6,466 nucleotides of DNA, taken from Verrucomicrobiota bacterium (lineage in GTDB: Bacteria; Chlamydiota; Chlamydiia; Chlamydiales; FEN-1388). The first letter of the stretch is position 1. The number at the start of each line of letters is the position of its first letter. Shown here one piece after another: positions 5,649 through 6,466 of the stretch. Both the position numbers and the translations under genes were made by a program. Where the stretch lies: positions 1 through 6,466 of the forward strand of contig JAFEGS010000059.1 of assembly GCA_018239705.1 (NCBI GenBank). Direction: 5' to 3'. The notes under the pieces are model-generated. The model made no database searches. It was given only the letters and a program-made list of their open reading frames with translations, and was not told where the DNA came from.

Positions 5649-6466
5649 ATGTTTGTTCTCGGCATAGTAGTAGGCCTTATTCTCTTTTTTCTGGTCCAGC
5701 ACTATCGCTTGCGCACGTTTCGCGATATAGCAGCAGCGCTCATCAAGCAGGCTGAAGAGCGGGCAAAGCAGGTTGTGCATGAGACTACAACAAGGGCAAC
5801 CCAGCTGGAAGTAGAGCTGAAAGGGCGCATTGCCAAAGAGACCCAAGAAATTGAAAAAATTTCTACCAACATCAAAGTAAAAGAAGAAAAACTCGACAGA
5901 GAAAAGGGAAAGCTGCAGCAAAGACTCCTAGAGGTTGAAAAACACGACGCTCAGCTATCCCAGAAGGCGAAGGCACTCGATGCCAAGGCTCTAGAGCTTA
6001 CAAAAAGAGCCGGACTTTCGCAAGAAGAGGCAAAAGAGCTTCTTTTCGAAGAGCTTCGAAAAGAGCTTGAACAGGAGAGCGCCCTCTTTCTTCTTACGAG
6101 GCAGCAGCAAGATCAGCAGCAAGCCGACCAAAAGGCACTACACCTTATGGTAGAGGCGCTTGGTCGCCTGCCACGAACAGAGCACAGCGAACATTTTATA
6201 ACCGAGCTGTTACTGCCGAATGAGGAGATGAAGGCCAAGATCATTGGCCGCGAAGGCAAAAACATCAAAGCCTTCCAGCAGGTAACAGGTGTATCCGTTG
6301 TCATCGATGAAACCCCTCTTACGCTCTTTCTCTCCTGCTTTGATGCTACAAGACGCGAGATTGCAAAATTGGCGCTTGAGCGACTTATCAAAGATGGGCA
6401 GATCAACCCTTCAAAAATTGAGGAGGCAGTGGCTGCAGCTACGTGCGAGCTCGATGAGGCCCTTCT
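5649..6466 (+). CDS. rny: Ribonuclease Y, 5' part of gene (anchor, coiled coil, KH domain)
   Basis: The first 272 residues of a membrane-anchored endoribonuclease that starts bulk mRNA decay in many bacteria; the gene runs off the right edge. An N-terminal helix (residues 2-16) is followed by a long charged region rich in Glu, Lys and Gln (about 30-165), which should form a coiled coil. A KH RNA-binding domain starts near 185, with LPNEEMKAKIIGREGKNIKA at 189-208; its GxxG loop is Gly200-Gly203. VVIDETP at 217-223 and RREIAKLALERLIKDG at 235-250 match RNase Y closely. The catalytic HD domain would lie downstream of the window. The ATG is six bases after the CBS gene stop and in the same frame, with only two sense codons between stop and start. 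No strong ribosome binding site is visible, so translational coupling to the upstream gene is likely. Confidence 0.93.
   Translation, partial: MFVLGIVVGLILFFLVQHYRLRTFRDIAAALIKQAEERAKQVVHETTTRATQLEVELKGRIAKETQEIEKISTNIKVKEEKLDREKGKLQQRLLEVEKHDAQLSQKAKALDAKALELTKRAGLSQEEAKELLFEELRKELEQESALFLLTRQQQDQQQADQKALHLMVEALGRLPRTEHSEHFITELLLPNEEMKAKIIGREGKNIKAFQQVTGVSVVIDETPLTLFLSCFDATRREIAKLALERLIKDGQINPSKIEEAVAAATCELDEAL

Overview
The window reads as a dense, all-plus-strand stretch of a chromosome from the Chlamydiae, probably an environmental (chlamydia-like) lineage rather than a classical pathogen. The main taxonomic clue is the 53-residue gene at 3563-3724. It looks like the small basic protein family shared by Chlamydiae and Verrucomicrobia, and it lies beside a second tiny basic protein and directly upstream of ybeY and a CorC/CNNM-type CBS protein. 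From memory (not checked), Chlamydia trachomatis has a similar order: two tiny ORFs, a YbeY-like metalloenzyme, then a CBS protein. A verrucomicrobial relative is not excluded.

Left part (1-3290): the 3' end of an RNase R gene overlaps by one base a DUF502 inner-membrane protein gene. Next comes a Fic-domain protein with a C-terminal winged helix. Its own start region holds a perfect -10 hexamer between two arms of a 10-bp inverted repeat, with a third, one-mismatch copy over the start codon. Eight bases after the fic stop a second DUF502 paralogue begins. The fic gene therefore sits between two paralogous membrane-protein genes and is closely coupled to the second.

Middle (3291-3855): a promoter-bearing gap leads into two very small lysine/arginine-rich protein genes. 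They are followed by a 131-base gap whose main content is a 60-base imperfect inverted repeat with a perfect 11-bp inner stem.

Right part (3856-6466): ybeY overlaps a four-helix membrane CBS/CorC protein gene by 31 bases. Six bases later the 5' part of rny (RNase Y: membrane anchor, coiled coil, KH domain) begins and runs off the window before its HD domain.

Overall theme: RNA turnover and ribosome maturation (RNase R, YbeY, RNase Y) mixed with poorly understood membrane proteins (two DUF502, one CBS/CorC). The least ordinary parts are the fic gene with its apparent operator, the long hairpin before ybeY, and an Asp in place of the third metal-binding His of YbeY. No CRISPR array, rRNA, tRNA, transposase or phage gene was seen.
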